From NCBI GenBank assembly GCA_019245415.1, contig JAFARO010000013.1:62001-126000 (forward strand): DNA of 64,000 bases, in the 5' to 3' direction. The notes below the pieces were generated by a model, which searched no databases, was not told where the DNA came from, and was given only the letters and a program-made list of their open reading frames with translations. The first letter of the stretch is position 1, and each line of letters starts with the position of its first letter. Positions 55,723-64,000 of this stretch are shown piece after piece. The DNA comes from Alphaproteobacteria bacterium (GTDB lineage Bacteria; Pseudomonadota; Alphaproteobacteria; Micropepsales; Micropepsaceae). Made by a program: the position numbers and the translations under genes.

Positions 55723-56761
55723 TCGAGGGATTGTCACCGGGACAGATCACGCCCACGACGTCGAAGCCGCCATCGACGAGACATTGTACCGAATGCGTCT
55801 GCTTGCGCGGCAGGAACAGCACATCGCCCGGGCCGACCCGCGTCTTGGTGCGCTCGGTCCACACCATGCCGGCCCCATTGAGAAAGATCAGCGCCTCCTC
55901 GTAGAGATGCTTGTGGGGTTCGGCCTTGGAGCGCGGGATGTTGCCGATGAACTGGGTGATCAAGCTCGAGCCGTGCGGCTTGCTGACCAGCATCTGGAAA
56001 TAGCGCTCCGCCATGGCGTGACGCTGGGCGGGATCGATCTCCGCCAGGCGCTCAGGATGGGCGCCGTCGAAATTGTGCGCCATCGCATCGGGGAACGAGA
56101 GCGCCTCGAGCGCGGGCCCGGTCGAGATGTAGAGCTTCGTCGGCGTGCGCGCATGGAGGCGGAACGCTTCGCCCGGCTTGACATAGGCGCCGGTGCGCGC
56201 CGCGAAATCGAAGCGCCGGCCGGCGATCTCGACCTGGCCTTCGCCTTGCGTAACGAACAGGATGACGTGACGGTCGCGTGCCGAGACGACGGGCGATATG
56301 CCTTCGCCGATCTCGGCATAGAATTGCGACTGGTACCGCGCTCCGGTGTCGGGACCGGCAATGCGGCACCAGGAGAAATTGCCGTGAGGCTCTAGCTTCG
56401 CGCGTGACGTCGCGAATACGTAGCACTCGCCATCGAGCCGGACCTCCGGCTCCGCCCCGTGCGAGATCTCGCCGACCGCCCGGTTGGCATCGCTGTCGGG
56501 ATCGTCCTCGTGGTAGGCGCCGGGCAGATTGTTGTGCGCACCGTCGCAGAAGGGACGCGTCGCGGTGCGCTTGCAGCCGCAGAAGATGACGTCCTCATCC
56601 TTCTCGGCGACGAATAGGACCGGCTGGAATTCGGTGCCGGCATGCGATCCGTCGCAGAAGGGCTGCGTGGCCGAGCGGCCACAGGCGCACCAGAAATATC
56701 GCCGGCCCGCCTGAACCTCGAAATAATAGCCCTTGGTGCGTGGAGTCTCGGGTGCGGCCAT
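55712..56761 (-). CDS. fusion of two CDGSH iron-sulfur domains with a double cupin
   Basis: A protein of 349 residues. Two CDGSH motifs stand in tandem: Cys25, Cys27, Cys36, His40 (CACGRSATQPFCDGSH) and Cys61, Cys63, Cys72, His76 (CGCKRTATRPFCDGAH), each able to hold a [2Fe-2S] cluster. After a linker come two cupin beta-barrels; the second contains PHKHLYEEALIFLNG, with metal-binding His residues and Glu, and the closing LPRKQTHSVQCL. Single-chain CDGSH-cupin proteins are unusual. It may sense or use redox state for a cupin-catalysed reaction (inference). The end overlaps the permease gene. Confidence 0.88.
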   Translation of the reverse strand: MAAPETPRTKGYYFEVQAGRRYFWCACGRSATQPFCDGSHAGTEFQPVLFVAEKDEDVIFCGCKRTATRPFCDGAHNNLPGAYHEDDPDSDANRAVGEISHGAEPEVRLDGECYVFATSRAKLEPHGNFSWCRIAGPDTGARYQSQFYAEIGEGISPVVSARDRHVILFVTQGEGQVEIAGRRFDFAARTGAYVKPGEAFRLHARTPTKLYISTGPALEALSFPDAMAHNFDGAHPERLAEIDPAQRHAMAERYFQMLVSKPHGSSLITQFIGNIPRSKAEPHKHLYEEALIFLNGAGMVWTERTKTRVGPGDVLFLPRKQTHSVQCLVDGGFDVVGVICPGDNPSINY

Positions 56762-56895
56762 GGCGCGGGAGCTTAGTACGGCCGGTCGCCGCCGTCATCG
56801 TGAAAGCTCCGTTAAGCATGCAGGCCCTTCGGCGCTTGTGAGCTCGGGCCGCCCGGCGCAGACTTTTTGCGGGCGAATCGTTGTCGAGGGCTGTC

Positions 56896-57198
56896 ATGGT
56901 TGCGTATTGGGATCTTCCGAAAACGCATCTGCTTGTTCTTCTCGCGGCCAGTCTGGGGCCGCTGCGCCGTTTCAGCGACGGACGCTGGCGCACCGCGGAA
57001 CGCCATTTCCCGCCCGAGGGCCTGGCGTCCAGCGACATCGAGCAACTGGAAGCGAACGGGCTGGTCGAGACCTGTCCCGGCGGAGCGCTGATCAGCGAGC
57101 AGGGTCGCGCCGTCCTCTGCGTCGATCTGGAAGCTGCGCGCATCGCGCAGGCGGCCACCGTCGCCGCCTATGCGCCGACCCAGCGTCCTTATCAGTAA
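56896..57198 (+). CDS. small winged-helix-like hypothetical protein
   Basis: A 100-residue protein from ATG 56896, after GAGGG; TTG 56881 would add five residues. It is cytoplasmic. Its middle (LASSDIEQLEANGLVET, then GGALISEQGRAVL) has the form of a winged helix with a beta-hairpin, as in small regulators or DUF proteins, but the first helices are hydrophobic. No family is certain. It is divergent from the CDGSH gene and convergent with marC. Confidence 0.55.
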   Translation: MVAYWDLPKTHLLVLLAASLGPLRRFSDGRWRTAERHFPPEGLASSDIEQLEANGLVETCPGGALISEQGRAVLCVDLEAARIAQAATVAAYAPTQRPYQ

Positions 57199-57228
57199 CG
57201 GCACTGCGGTGGGGGAACGTCCAGGCGG

Positions 57229-57870
57229 TCAGTGCGCGAGCGCGCTCCAGCCGTCCCACAGGATCTGGATGCCGATGCAGAGCTCGATGAAGGCAGAGAG
57301 CCGCACCACCACATTGGTGCCGCTGCGCCCGAGCATCGCCACGGTGCGCTCGGCAAAACGGTAGCAAAGGAAGATGCTGAGCGCGATCGCGAGGATCCCG
57401 AGCACCGCCGCCGCGCCCGCCTGAAGCAGATAGGCGAGATCGTCCGTGGTGCGGCGCTGGCTGCCCAAGGTGATCGCGACCGAGATCGACCCCGGTCCCA
57501 CCGTCAGCGGCATCGTAAGCGGATAGAACGCGTCCGGCACCGCGGCGGTCGTGCTCTTGGGATCGCGGTTGCCGTCCGGGCGCTCGTCCGAATTGAGAAG
57601 TTTCCAGCCGAATGCCGCGAGCACCAATCCGCCCGCCACGCGCACGATCGGCAGGCTGATGCCGAAGAAGGCGAGCACGTGCGAGCCGACGAACAAGGCG
57701 CCGAGCAGGAGAAAGAAGCTGTTCAAGGCAACGGCGAGCGCGAGTTCGTTGCGGTGCTTGTCGCTCGCGAACTGGGTCAGGCCGAGGAACACCGGCGCGC
57801 CGGCGATCGGGCTGACGATGGGAAACAGCGCCGCAAAGGTCAGGAGAAACGTGTCGATGAAGAGTTTCAT
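57229..57870 (-). CDS. MarC-family membrane protein
   Basis: A protein of 213 residues from ATG 57870, overlapping the stop of the upstream aminotransferase gene (ATGA). It has six hydrophobic helices with the MarC signatures FPIVSPIAGAPVFLGLTQ in the first and YPLTMPLTVGPGSISVAI in the fourth. MarC proteins are inner-membrane proteins once linked to multiple antibiotic resistance, now considered of unknown function (often amino acid or small-molecule export). Coupling to an aminotransferase suggests a metabolite export role (inference). Confidence 0.9.
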   Translation of the reverse strand: MKLFIDTFLLTFAALFPIVSPIAGAPVFLGLTQFASDKHRNELALAVALNSFFLLLGALFVGSHVLAFFGISLPIVRVAGGLVLAAFGWKLLNSDERPDGNRDPKSTTAAVPDAFYPLTMPLTVGPGSISVAITLGSQRRTTDDLAYLLQAGAAAVLGILAIALSIFLCYRFAERTVAMLGRSGTNVVVRLSAFIELCIGIQILWDGWSALAH

Positions 57871-58742
57871 GCGATGCGGCCGCTGGTGTGCGCGAAGTCC
57901 CAATAGAGAGCGCGGGCACGGCGGTAGAGCGGTCCGGGCTGCAGGTCTCGCGCGTCGATGCGGCGCACCGGATGGACCTTGGCGAAATTGCCGGTGGAGA
58001 AGATCTCGTCCGCCGTTTCGAAATCGCGATAGGCGAGCGCTTTCTCCACCACCTCCACGCCGTCGCCGCGCAACAGTTGGATCACGCGCTGGCGGGTGAC
58101 GCCGTCCAGGAACGTGCCGTTGGGGATCGGCGTGAAGACGATTCCGTCCTTGGCCAGGAAGACGTTCGACGTCGCCAGTTCCGCGACACTGCCCGAAACA
58201 TCGAGCATGATCGCGTTGTCGAAACCCCTGCGATGGGCCTCGAGCCCCGCGCGGGCGTTGTTGGGATAGAGACAGGCGGCCTTGGCCTCGACCGGCGCGG
58301 TATCGGCGCTCGGCTTGCGGAAGGGCGACAGCGTGATCGATTGGCCGTCTTCGCTCGGCATCGGCAATTCGTAGAGACACAGACACCAGCGCGTGGAGTC
58401 CGGATCGGGCCCGACGGCGACGACTCCGCTCTGCTCGGCCCAGGTCATCGGCTTGATGTAGAGCGCGGCATTACGGTCGAAGCGCCTGAGCCCCTCCTTC
58501 GTCAGCTCGAGCCAAGTCTCGATTGCGACCGAGGCATCGAGTCCGAGCGCCCGCGCCGAGCGGTTGATGCGCGCCAGATGCCGGTCGAGATCCGGCACCG
58601 TGCCCTCGAAAGCGCGCGCGCCGTCGAACACCGTGGAGGCGACCCACAGCGCATTGCTGCGCGGACCGACGAGACCGGGATTGCCCTCGCGCCATTCGCC
58701 TTCGCAGAACGTCCAGGTCTTCGACCAGCCCTTTTGCGCCAT
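57867..58742 (-). CDS. branched-chain aminotransferase-like class IV PLP enzyme
   Basis: A protein of 291 residues from ATG 58742. Fold type IV features: the PLP lysine in ALYIKPMTWAE, the Glu in SGSVAELATSNVFL, and FDGARAFEG at the N-terminus. Such enzymes transfer amino groups between branched-chain amino acids (or D-amino acids, aminodeoxychorismate) and 2-oxo acids. It lies downstream of an acetolactate-synthase-like gene and is ATGA-coupled to marC. This gives a small operon that could make a 2-oxo acid, transaminate it, and export the product. The precise amino acid is unknown. Confidence 0.88.
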   Translation of the reverse strand: MAQKGWSKTWTFCEGEWREGNPGLVGPRSNALWVASTVFDGARAFEGTVPDLDRHLARINRSARALGLDASVAIETWLELTKEGLRRFDRNAALYIKPMTWAEQSGVVAVGPDPDSTRWCLCLYELPMPSEDGQSITLSPFRKPSADTAPVEAKAACLYPNNARAGLEAHRRGFDNAIMLDVSGSVAELATSNVFLAKDGIVFTPIPNGTFLDGVTRQRVIQLLRGDGVEVVEKALAYRDFETADEIFSTGNFAKVHPVRRIDARDLQPGPLYRRARALYWDFAHTSGRIA

Positions 58743-58765
58743 CCGTCCCTCCGACGACTCGCACT

Positions 58766-60310
58766 CTACAACGGCACCTCGATGAGATTGGGTGCGTGGC
58801 TTGCAACGCCGTCCTGCATCGCGCGCGCAAGCGCTTCCAGCGTTTCGACGCGGCGCGCCGGCACGCCCATGGCCCTGGCGAGCGCGCACCAATCGAGATC
58901 CGGCCGCCCGATCTCCAGCATGTCGAGGGCGCGCGGCCCCGGATTGCCTCCGAGCGCGGCAAGCTCGCTCTTGAGGATCTGATAGGCGCGGTTGGCGAAG
59001 ATGAGGATCGTGATCGCCAGGTTCTCGCGCGCCGCGGTCCACAGCGCCTGCAGAGTGTACATGCCGCTGCCGTCCGCCTGCAGGCAGACGACCGCACGAT
59101 CGGGACAGGCGACCGCCGCGCCGATGGAAAGCGGCATGCCGATGCCGATCGAGCCTCCGGTGTTGACCAGCCAGTCGTGCGGGGGACAGCCTTTCGTCGC
59201 CGCCATGAAGCCGCGCCCGGAGGTGATCGACTCGTCCACCACGATGGCTTCCTGCGGAAGCATCGCCGCGATGGTCGCGGCGAGACCTTCGATGGTGATC
59301 AGACCGCTCGGCCGGACTGGCTGCGCAGCCGGCTGCAGGATGGGTTCGAACCGTCCGGCACCAAGCGCGGTTTCGAGGTCTGAGAGCGCGCCGTCCATGT
59401 CCTGGTCCGCACTGGCCAAGATGTGGATCGCAGCGCCCTCCGGCACCAGCACGCTGGGCTTGCCGCGCCAGGCGAAAAAGGCGGCCGGCACCGCGGCCCC
59501 CAGAAGGACGAACTGGGAGAAGCGTGCCAGCATGGGCAACGCCTGGTCGACGATGTAGGGCACCCGCTCGACGGCAGGGAGACCTGCGCCGCGCCGCGCC
59601 CGCGTCACGCTGAACGGGGCGAGAAGCTTGGCGCCGGTCGCAGCCGCGATGCGCCCTGCGACCTTGAGCGTCGTCTCGCTCTGGGTCAGCGGCGGTCCCA
59701 GGATGATCGCGGTCGGCCGGCCGTTGCGCAGCATGGCGACCGCCTGTTCAATCGCCCTTGTGTCCGCGCGCGGCGGCGGCGGGATCGGCCCCACCTCGCC
59801 GGGCGAGCCATCCTCGCCCCAGGCGGTGTCGGAGGGCAGGATCAAGGTTGCAATGCCGGCGGGCGCGGTTCTTGCGCTGGCAACGGCCTCGGCCGCGTCG
59901 CGCCCCACGGCCGCGGACGACGGCGAGGTGCGCAGCCATTTCGAGTATTGCCGCGTCAGCATCTCGATGTCCGCGTTCAGCGGCGGATCGTAGCGGCGGT
60001 GATAGGTGGCGTGGTCGCCGACGATGTTAACCAGCGGCACCCGCGCCCGGCACGCGTTATGCAGATTTGCCAGGGCGTTCGCACATCCTGGCCCCAGATG
60101 AAACAGCGCACAGGCAGGTTTCTCCGCCATCCGCGCATAGCCGTCGGCAGCGCCGGAGGCCACGCCCTCGAACAGCACGGGCACGCCGCGCATGCCGCGG
60201 ACGCGGTCGAGCGTCTCGACAAAGTGAATCTCGGAGGTGCCCGGATTCATGAAACAGACCTCGACGCCCGCGCGCACGAGGGTTTCGACCAGGCTTTCGG
60301 CGCCGTTCAT
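58766..60310 (-). CDS. ThDP-dependent enzyme, acetolactate synthase large-subunit-like
   Basis: A 514-residue three-domain ThDP enzyme. The catalytic Glu is in LFEGVASGAADGYARM, the central domain covers ~180-330, and the ThDP-binding motif is near residue 405 (VVCLQADGSGMYTLQALWTA, ending near ILIFANRAYQIL). It belongs to the group annotated as acetolactate synthase or benzoylformate-decarboxylase-like; no small regulatory subunit is adjacent, so true IlvB activity is doubtful. It leads an operon with a class IV aminotransferase and MarC. Its start lies 29 bp from the divergent metY. Confidence 0.88.
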   Translation of the reverse strand: MNGAESLVETLVRAGVEVCFMNPGTSEIHFVETLDRVRGMRGVPVLFEGVASGAADGYARMAEKPACALFHLGPGCANALANLHNACRARVPLVNIVGDHATYHRRYDPPLNADIEMLTRQYSKWLRTSPSSAAVGRDAAEAVASARTAPAGIATLILPSDTAWGEDGSPGEVGPIPPPPRADTRAIEQAVAMLRNGRPTAIILGPPLTQSETTLKVAGRIAAATGAKLLAPFSVTRARRGAGLPAVERVPYIVDQALPMLARFSQFVLLGAAVPAAFFAWRGKPSVLVPEGAAIHILASADQDMDGALSDLETALGAGRFEPILQPAAQPVRPSGLITIEGLAATIAAMLPQEAIVVDESITSGRGFMAATKGCPPHDWLVNTGGSIGIGMPLSIGAAVACPDRAVVCLQADGSGMYTLQALWTAARENLAITILIFANRAYQILKSELAALGGNPGPRALDMLEIGRPDLDWCALARAMGVPARRVETLEALARAMQDGVASHAPNLIEVPL

Positions 60311-60339
60311 TTCGGCACATCTCCTTTCAACGGAATCGG

Positions 60340-61665
60340 GTGAGCATCATGCGCGACGAAACCATCTCGATCCATGCCGGATACGACACCGATCCCAGCA
60401 CCCACGCCGTCGCGGTGCCGATATACCAGACCGTGGCCTATGAATTCGACAGCGCCGATCACGCGGCGGCGCTTTTCGACCTAGAGGTCCAGGGAAACAT
60501 CTATTCCCGGCTGAGCAATCCCACCACACAGGTGCTGGAGAAGCGGGTGGCGGCGCTGGAAGGCGGCGTCGACGCGCTCTGCGTCGGATCGGGGATGGCG
60601 GCGATCCACTATGCCGTCGCCAATATCGCCGATGCCGGCAGCAACATCGTCTCCCTGCCCCAACTCTATGGCGCCACCTACACCCTGTTCAACTCGTTCC
60701 TGCGCAAGCAGGGCATCGACACCCGCTTCGCCGCCAGCGACAAGGCCGAGGACGTGGCGGCGCTGATCGACGGCAATACGCGCGCGGTCTATTGCGAGAG
60801 CATCGGCAATCCGGCCGGCAATATCGCCGACATCGAGGCGCTGGCGGAGGTCGCCCATGCGCGCGGCGTGCCCTTGATCGTCGACAACACCATCGCCACG
60901 CCCATGCTAATGAAGCCGATCAATTACGGCGCCGACGTGGTCGTGCATTCGCTCACCAAGTTCTTCGGCGGCCACGGCACCACCATGGGCGGCGCCATCG
61001 TCGACAGCGGACGCTTCGACTGGCGGGCCAACGCGGCGCGCTTTCCCATGCTGACGGAACCCGAAGATGCCTATCACGGCGTGGTCTATACCGAGCAGTA
61101 CGGGCGCAGCGCGTTCGCCGCGCGCTGCCGCACCGTCTGCCAGCGCAACACGGGCTCGGTCCTTGCGCCGTTGAGCGCGTTCCTCCTGCTTCAGGGGGTG
61201 GAGACACTTCCCCTGCGCATGGAGCGGCACATCAAGAACACCACCCGCGTCGCCGCCTATCTATGGAACCATCCGCAGGTCGATTGGTGCCAGTACACGG
61301 GCCACGTCGGCGATCCGAACCACAAACTGTCGCAAAAATACCTCGCCGGCCGCGGCCCGGCCTTCCTCACTTTCGGCGTTAAAGGCGGCTTCGAGGCGGG
61401 CAAGCGCTTCCACGACGCGCTCGGGCTGTTCAAGCGGCTGGTCAACATCGGGGACGCCAAATCGCTGGCCTGCCACCCCGCCTCCACCACGCACCGCCAG
61501 CTGACGGCGGATCAACTGGCCCGCGCGGGCGTTAAACCCGAAATGATCAGGCTTTGTATCGGCATCGAGCATGTCGACGACATCATCGCCGACCTGGAGC
61601 AGGCACTCGAGGCCTCTGCCGGGCGGATCGTCGAGATGCCCAAACGCGCGGTGGGGTGGAAGTAG
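60340..61665 (+). CDS. metY: O-acetyl/O-succinylhomoserine sulfhydrylase
   Basis: A 441-residue PLP enzyme whose length and insertions match MetY rather than MetB. The PLP lysine is in VVHSLTKFFGGHGTTMGG; YSRLSNPTTQVLEKR and the late SLACHPASTTHRQL are conserved. It makes homocysteine from an activated homoserine and sulfide, bypassing cystathionine. GTG 60340 and ATG 60349 are both possible starts. It is followed 2 bp later by a MetA-like acyltransferase, so the two would perform homoserine activation and sulfhydrylation in sequence. Confidence 0.93.
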   Translation: MSIMRDETISIHAGYDTDPSTHAVAVPIYQTVAYEFDSADHAAALFDLEVQGNIYSRLSNPTTQVLEKRVAALEGGVDALCVGSGMAAIHYAVANIADAGSNIVSLPQLYGATYTLFNSFLRKQGIDTRFAASDKAEDVAALIDGNTRAVYCESIGNPAGNIADIEALAEVAHARGVPLIVDNTIATPMLMKPINYGADVVVHSLTKFFGGHGTTMGGAIVDSGRFDWRANAARFPMLTEPEDAYHGVVYTEQYGRSAFAARCRTVCQRNTGSVLAPLSAFLLLQGVETLPLRMERHIKNTTRVAAYLWNHPQVDWCQYTGHVGDPNHKLSQKYLAGRGPAFLTFGVKGGFEAGKRFHDALGLFKRLVNIGDAKSLACHPASTTHRQLTADQLARAGVKPEMIRLCIGIEHVDDIIADLEQALEASAGRIVEMPKRAVGWK

Positions 61666-61667
61666 CC

Positions 61668-62645
61668 ATGCCCGCGATCCTTCAGCGCGCCCGCCCCGGC
61701 CGGGCCCCCGACGGCATCCGCGTCGGCATCGTCAACAACATGCCCGACAAGGCGCTGTTGTCGACGGCGCGGCAATTCCTGAACGCGATCGAGGCGGCCT
61801 CGCCCGATTTCCGTGTCCATGTCACGCTCTATTCACTGTCGGCGCTGCCGCGCGACGAGGCGGGCCGGCGGCATCTTGCGGACAATTCCTACCAGGATCT
61901 GTCGCAGCTCATGGCGGCCGACCTCGACGCCGTCATTGTCACCGGCACCGAACCCAGGGCGGACGACCTTCGCGAGGAGCCTTATTGGCCGCAGCTTTCC
62001 GGACTCTTCGACTGGATCGCGCGCGAGGGGCCGCCGGCGGCGTTCTCCTGCCTTGCCGCCCACGCCGCCGTGCTGCATTTCGACGGCGTCGAACGCCGGC
62101 CGCTGGCGCACAAGCGTTTCGGCCTGTTCGAGCACGGCAAGTGCGCGCACGACCCCTTGACCGCACGGCTGCCGGCCTCGTTCAAGGTGGCGCATTCGCG
62201 CTGGAACGAACTGCCGGCGGAGGCCCTTGGCGCGCATGGCTACCGCATCCTGACCGAATCCGCGGAAGCCGGCGTCGAGCTGTTCGTGCGCGAAGGACGC
62301 AACCGTCTCCTCTTCTTCCAGGGCCATCCCGAATACGATTCGCGCACCCTGGGCCGCGAATATCACCGTGACGTGAAGCGCTTCCTCGCCGGCGAGCGCG
62401 ACGACTATCCCGACGTGCCGCGCAATTATTTCAATGCGACGGAAAAAGAACTGCTCGACCATTTCCGCGGCCGCGCGCTGCGCGAACGCAATCCCGCGCT
62501 GATCGATCGTTTTCCGCGGCTGCCCGATCGTCTGGCGACTGCCGGACCGGTCGCCGGCACCGTCTATGGAGCATGGCTGGGGGGCCTGGAAGCCGCACGC
62601 AAACAAGCCGCCCCGCGTTTCGCCGGGGCCGGCCATGGCGCCTGA
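61668..62645 (+). CDS. metA: homoserine O-acyltransferase of the MetA family
   Basis: A protein of 325 residues from ATG 61668; a frame extending upstream overlaps metY and is not used. It is a class I glutamine amidotransferase-like fold. The catalytic Cys128 is in AAFSCLAAHAAVLHF, and the His220-Glu222 pair is in FQGHPEYDSRTLG. It starts with GIRVGIVNNMPDKAL, as in MetA. Family members use succinyl- or acetyl-CoA, which the sequence alone cannot decide. It lies between metY and a carrier/thioesterase gene that overlaps its end by 11 bp, an uncommon combination. Confidence 0.85.
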   Translation: MPAILQRARPGRAPDGIRVGIVNNMPDKALLSTARQFLNAIEAASPDFRVHVTLYSLSALPRDEAGRRHLADNSYQDLSQLMAADLDAVIVTGTEPRADDLREEPYWPQLSGLFDWIAREGPPAAFSCLAAHAAVLHFDGVERRPLAHKRFGLFEHGKCAHDPLTARLPASFKVAHSRWNELPAEALGAHGYRILTESAEAGVELFVREGRNRLLFFQGHPEYDSRTLGREYHRDVKRFLAGERDDYPDVPRNYFNATEKELLDHFRGRALRERNPALIDRFPRLPDRLATAGPVAGTVYGAWLGGLEAARKQAAPRFAGAGHGA

Positions 62646-63738
62646 CCTTTCTGCGCAGCTGACAGCCATCTGGGTCCGCGTCCTGCAGAAGGACGACATC
62701 CAGCCCGACGCCGATTTCTTCGAGGATCTCGGCGGCGACTCCTTGATGGCCGTCGGCCTGTTCCTCGAGATCGAGCGTGCGCTGGGCGTGAAGCTGCCGA
62801 TCACGGCGATCTACGATGCGCGCACCGTCGACGCGCAGGCGCAATTGGTCGCCGGCGAAATGGAGCCGGTCTTCTCGCACCTGGTCAAGCTCAAGGAGGG
62901 GGACGAAAGCAAGCCGTTCTTCATCGTCCATGGCGTAGGCGGCACAGTGATGGAGCTTGCCCCGCTCGGCGCAGCCATGAATACGCCACGCGCCGTTTAC
63001 GCGATCCAGGCGCAGGGTCTGGATGGAAGCTCGCCGCCCCTCGATACCATCCCCGCCATGGCGCAACGCTATGTCGCGGTGTTGCGCGAAATCCAGCTCC
63101 GTGGGCCTTATGCCCTGGGCGGTTATTCCTTCGGCGGACTGGTGGCGTTGGAAATGGCGCGATTGCTCGACCCGTGCGAAGTCTCGCATTTGGTGATGAT
63201 CGATGCCTTTGCCCATCCCAATACCTGGCCGACGGCGATCAAGCTGATGGTGCGCGCGCGCCGAACGTTGCGGCGACCGCCGAAGCAGAGCCTGGCCGTG
63301 CTGCGCGCAAAGCTGCGTTCTCTGGCAGCGCGCAAGAGCGCCGCCGAGCGCACCGCGGAGCGGGCTGCCTATGTGAACAATTGGCTGGGCGCCGCGGATC
63401 CGAACCTGCCGGCGGCATTGCGGGAAACCCGGATTGCCGGCGATGCCGCGCTGCTGGCATACAAACCCGGACCGTATCGCGGCCGGGTCGACTTCATCCG
63501 CGCGCGCAGGCCGGGCAGCATCTTTCCGCCGCTGCCCCGTATGGTTTGGGGACCCTTGGTCGCGCAATTGGAAATCCAATCCACGACGGGCGACCATCGC
63601 TCCATTCTTGGGCCGCACGCCGAAGAGTTGGCTGGACGCATATCGGCGATTCTCGACGGCCATCCTGCGAAGTCGCGCGCGCGCCCCAAAACCGGCCGCT
63701 TGGCCGCGATGCTCCAGCCGCAGGCTCAGTTTCGATGA
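62635..63738 (+). CDS. acyl/peptidyl carrier protein fused to a thioesterase
   Basis: A protein of 367 residues from ATG 62635, overlapping the end of the metA-like gene. Residues 5-75 are a carrier domain with Ser36 in DLGGDSLMAVGL, where a phosphopantetheine arm would attach. Residues 90-345 are an alpha/beta-hydrolase thioesterase of the type found at the end of peptide synthetases: FFIVHGVGG (oxyanion hole), the nucleophile Ser165 in GGYSFGGLVAL, and a late His in TGDHRSIL. It is translationally coupled (ATGA) to an AMP-forming ligase. Together they form a split one-module synthetase (inference). Confidence 0.88.
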   Translation: MAPDLSAQLTAIWVRVLQKDDIQPDADFFEDLGGDSLMAVGLFLEIERALGVKLPITAIYDARTVDAQAQLVAGEMEPVFSHLVKLKEGDESKPFFIVHGVGGTVMELAPLGAAMNTPRAVYAIQAQGLDGSSPPLDTIPAMAQRYVAVLREIQLRGPYALGGYSFGGLVALEMARLLDPCEVSHLVMIDAFAHPNTWPTAIKLMVRARRTLRRPPKQSLAVLRAKLRSLAARKSAAERTAERAAYVNNWLGAADPNLPAALRETRIAGDAALLAYKPGPYRGRVDFIRARRPGSIFPPLPRMVWGPLVAQLEIQSTTGDHRSILGPHAEELAGRISAILDGHPAKSRARPKTGRLAAMLQPQAQFR

Positions 63739-64000
63739 ACCGCGTCGACGACATCGTTCCGCATTGGGCGCAGCGGACGCCGGATGCCATCGCGCTCAAG
63801 GAACCGGGACGCGTTTGGACCTACGCCGAGCTGGACGCGCTGATCCGGAAAACGGCAATGCTGCTCGCGGAGCGCGGGGTGCGCGGCGGCGACCGGGTGA
63901 TGATCCTGTGCGAGAACTGCTGCGGCGCGGTGGCACTATACTTTGCCTGCACGCGGCTCGACGCGTGGCCGATCGTCGTCAACAACAAGCTCAGCGAACG
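63735..64000 (+). CDS. AMP-forming acyl/aminoacyl ligase (A domain), partial
   Basis: The first 88 residues of an ANL-superfamily enzyme begin at ATG 63735, overlapping the thioesterase stop (ATGA). The start IVPHWAQRTPDAIALKEP and WTYAELDALIRKTAMLLAE, then GVRGGDRVMILCENCCGAVA, match adenylation domains or acyl-CoA synthetases. It runs off the right edge, so the specificity pocket is not visible. It probably loads the carrier domain encoded by the previous gene. Confidence 0.85.
   Translation, partial: MNRVDDIVPHWAQRTPDAIALKEPGRVWTYAELDALIRKTAMLLAERGVRGGDRVMILCENCCGAVALYFACTRLDAWPIVVNNKLSE

Overview
No software was run; everything here was read from the sequence. The window looks like an alphaproteobacterial chromosome segment of high GC content. 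The signs are a guaB / rsmB / guaA neighbourhood, typical alphaproteobacterial palindromic intergenic repeats, many ATGA-coupled genes, a TonB-dependent receptor and GMP-synthesis genes like those of that class. The genus is not certain; Micropepsales/Rhizomicrobium-like is only a guess.

Layout. (1) 1-12154: housekeeping. A TonB-box-like exported protein is followed by a VapBC-type toxin-antitoxin pair flanked by two copies of the guaA 3' end. Then come guaA, a GloVer-repeat exported protein, rsmB, a Nudix hydrolase, a ZIP metal transporter, guaB, rlmE, a Ppx/GppA phosphatase and tRNA-Gln(CTG). (2) 12155-28560: an island-like polymorphic toxin locus, transcribed right to left. It has one 3272-residue RHS/LysM protein, then displaced C-terminal tips that each repeat the same LysM block and end in a different tail. 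Small, AT-richer, membrane-anchored candidate immunity genes lie between them. Phage terminase remnants lie at the far end and tRNA-Gln at the near end. (3) 28794-33572: a serine hydrolase and a double TetR regulator, divergent from a TonB-dependent receptor. (4) 33890-38302: a copper-resistance cluster (copper P-type ATPase, CsoR, cytochrome c, Met-rich outer-membrane protein) built around a CsoR-type operator. (5) 38486-40186: a secreted GH18 chitinase-like protein.

(6) 40355-48162: a six-gene hydrogenase-4/complex I-like membrane complex (hyfBCEFGI-like), cotranscribed with a small XRE regulator and preceded by a second one. Its large subunit has serines where the first pair of nickel-binding cysteines should be, and there is no HyfH ferredoxin, so it is better called an energy-converting hydrogenase-related (Ehr) complex than a hydrogenase. 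(7) 48326-58742: a spermidine-synthase-like methyltransferase, an Ivy-like lysozyme inhibitor, a class V aminotransferase, an amidohydrolase, a trans-sulfuration enzyme, an amino acid permease, a two-CDGSH plus double-cupin fusion, MarC and a branched-chain aminotransferase-like enzyme. (8) 58766-64000: an acetolactate-synthase-like ThDP enzyme, divergent from an operon that joins methionine genes (metY, metA-like) to a carrier-protein/thioesterase and an AMP-forming ligase that runs off the window.

The regions most worth a second look are the RHS tip array, the guaA-flanked toxin-antitoxin cassette, the nickel-less Hyf-like complex and the metY-metA-carrier-ligase operon.
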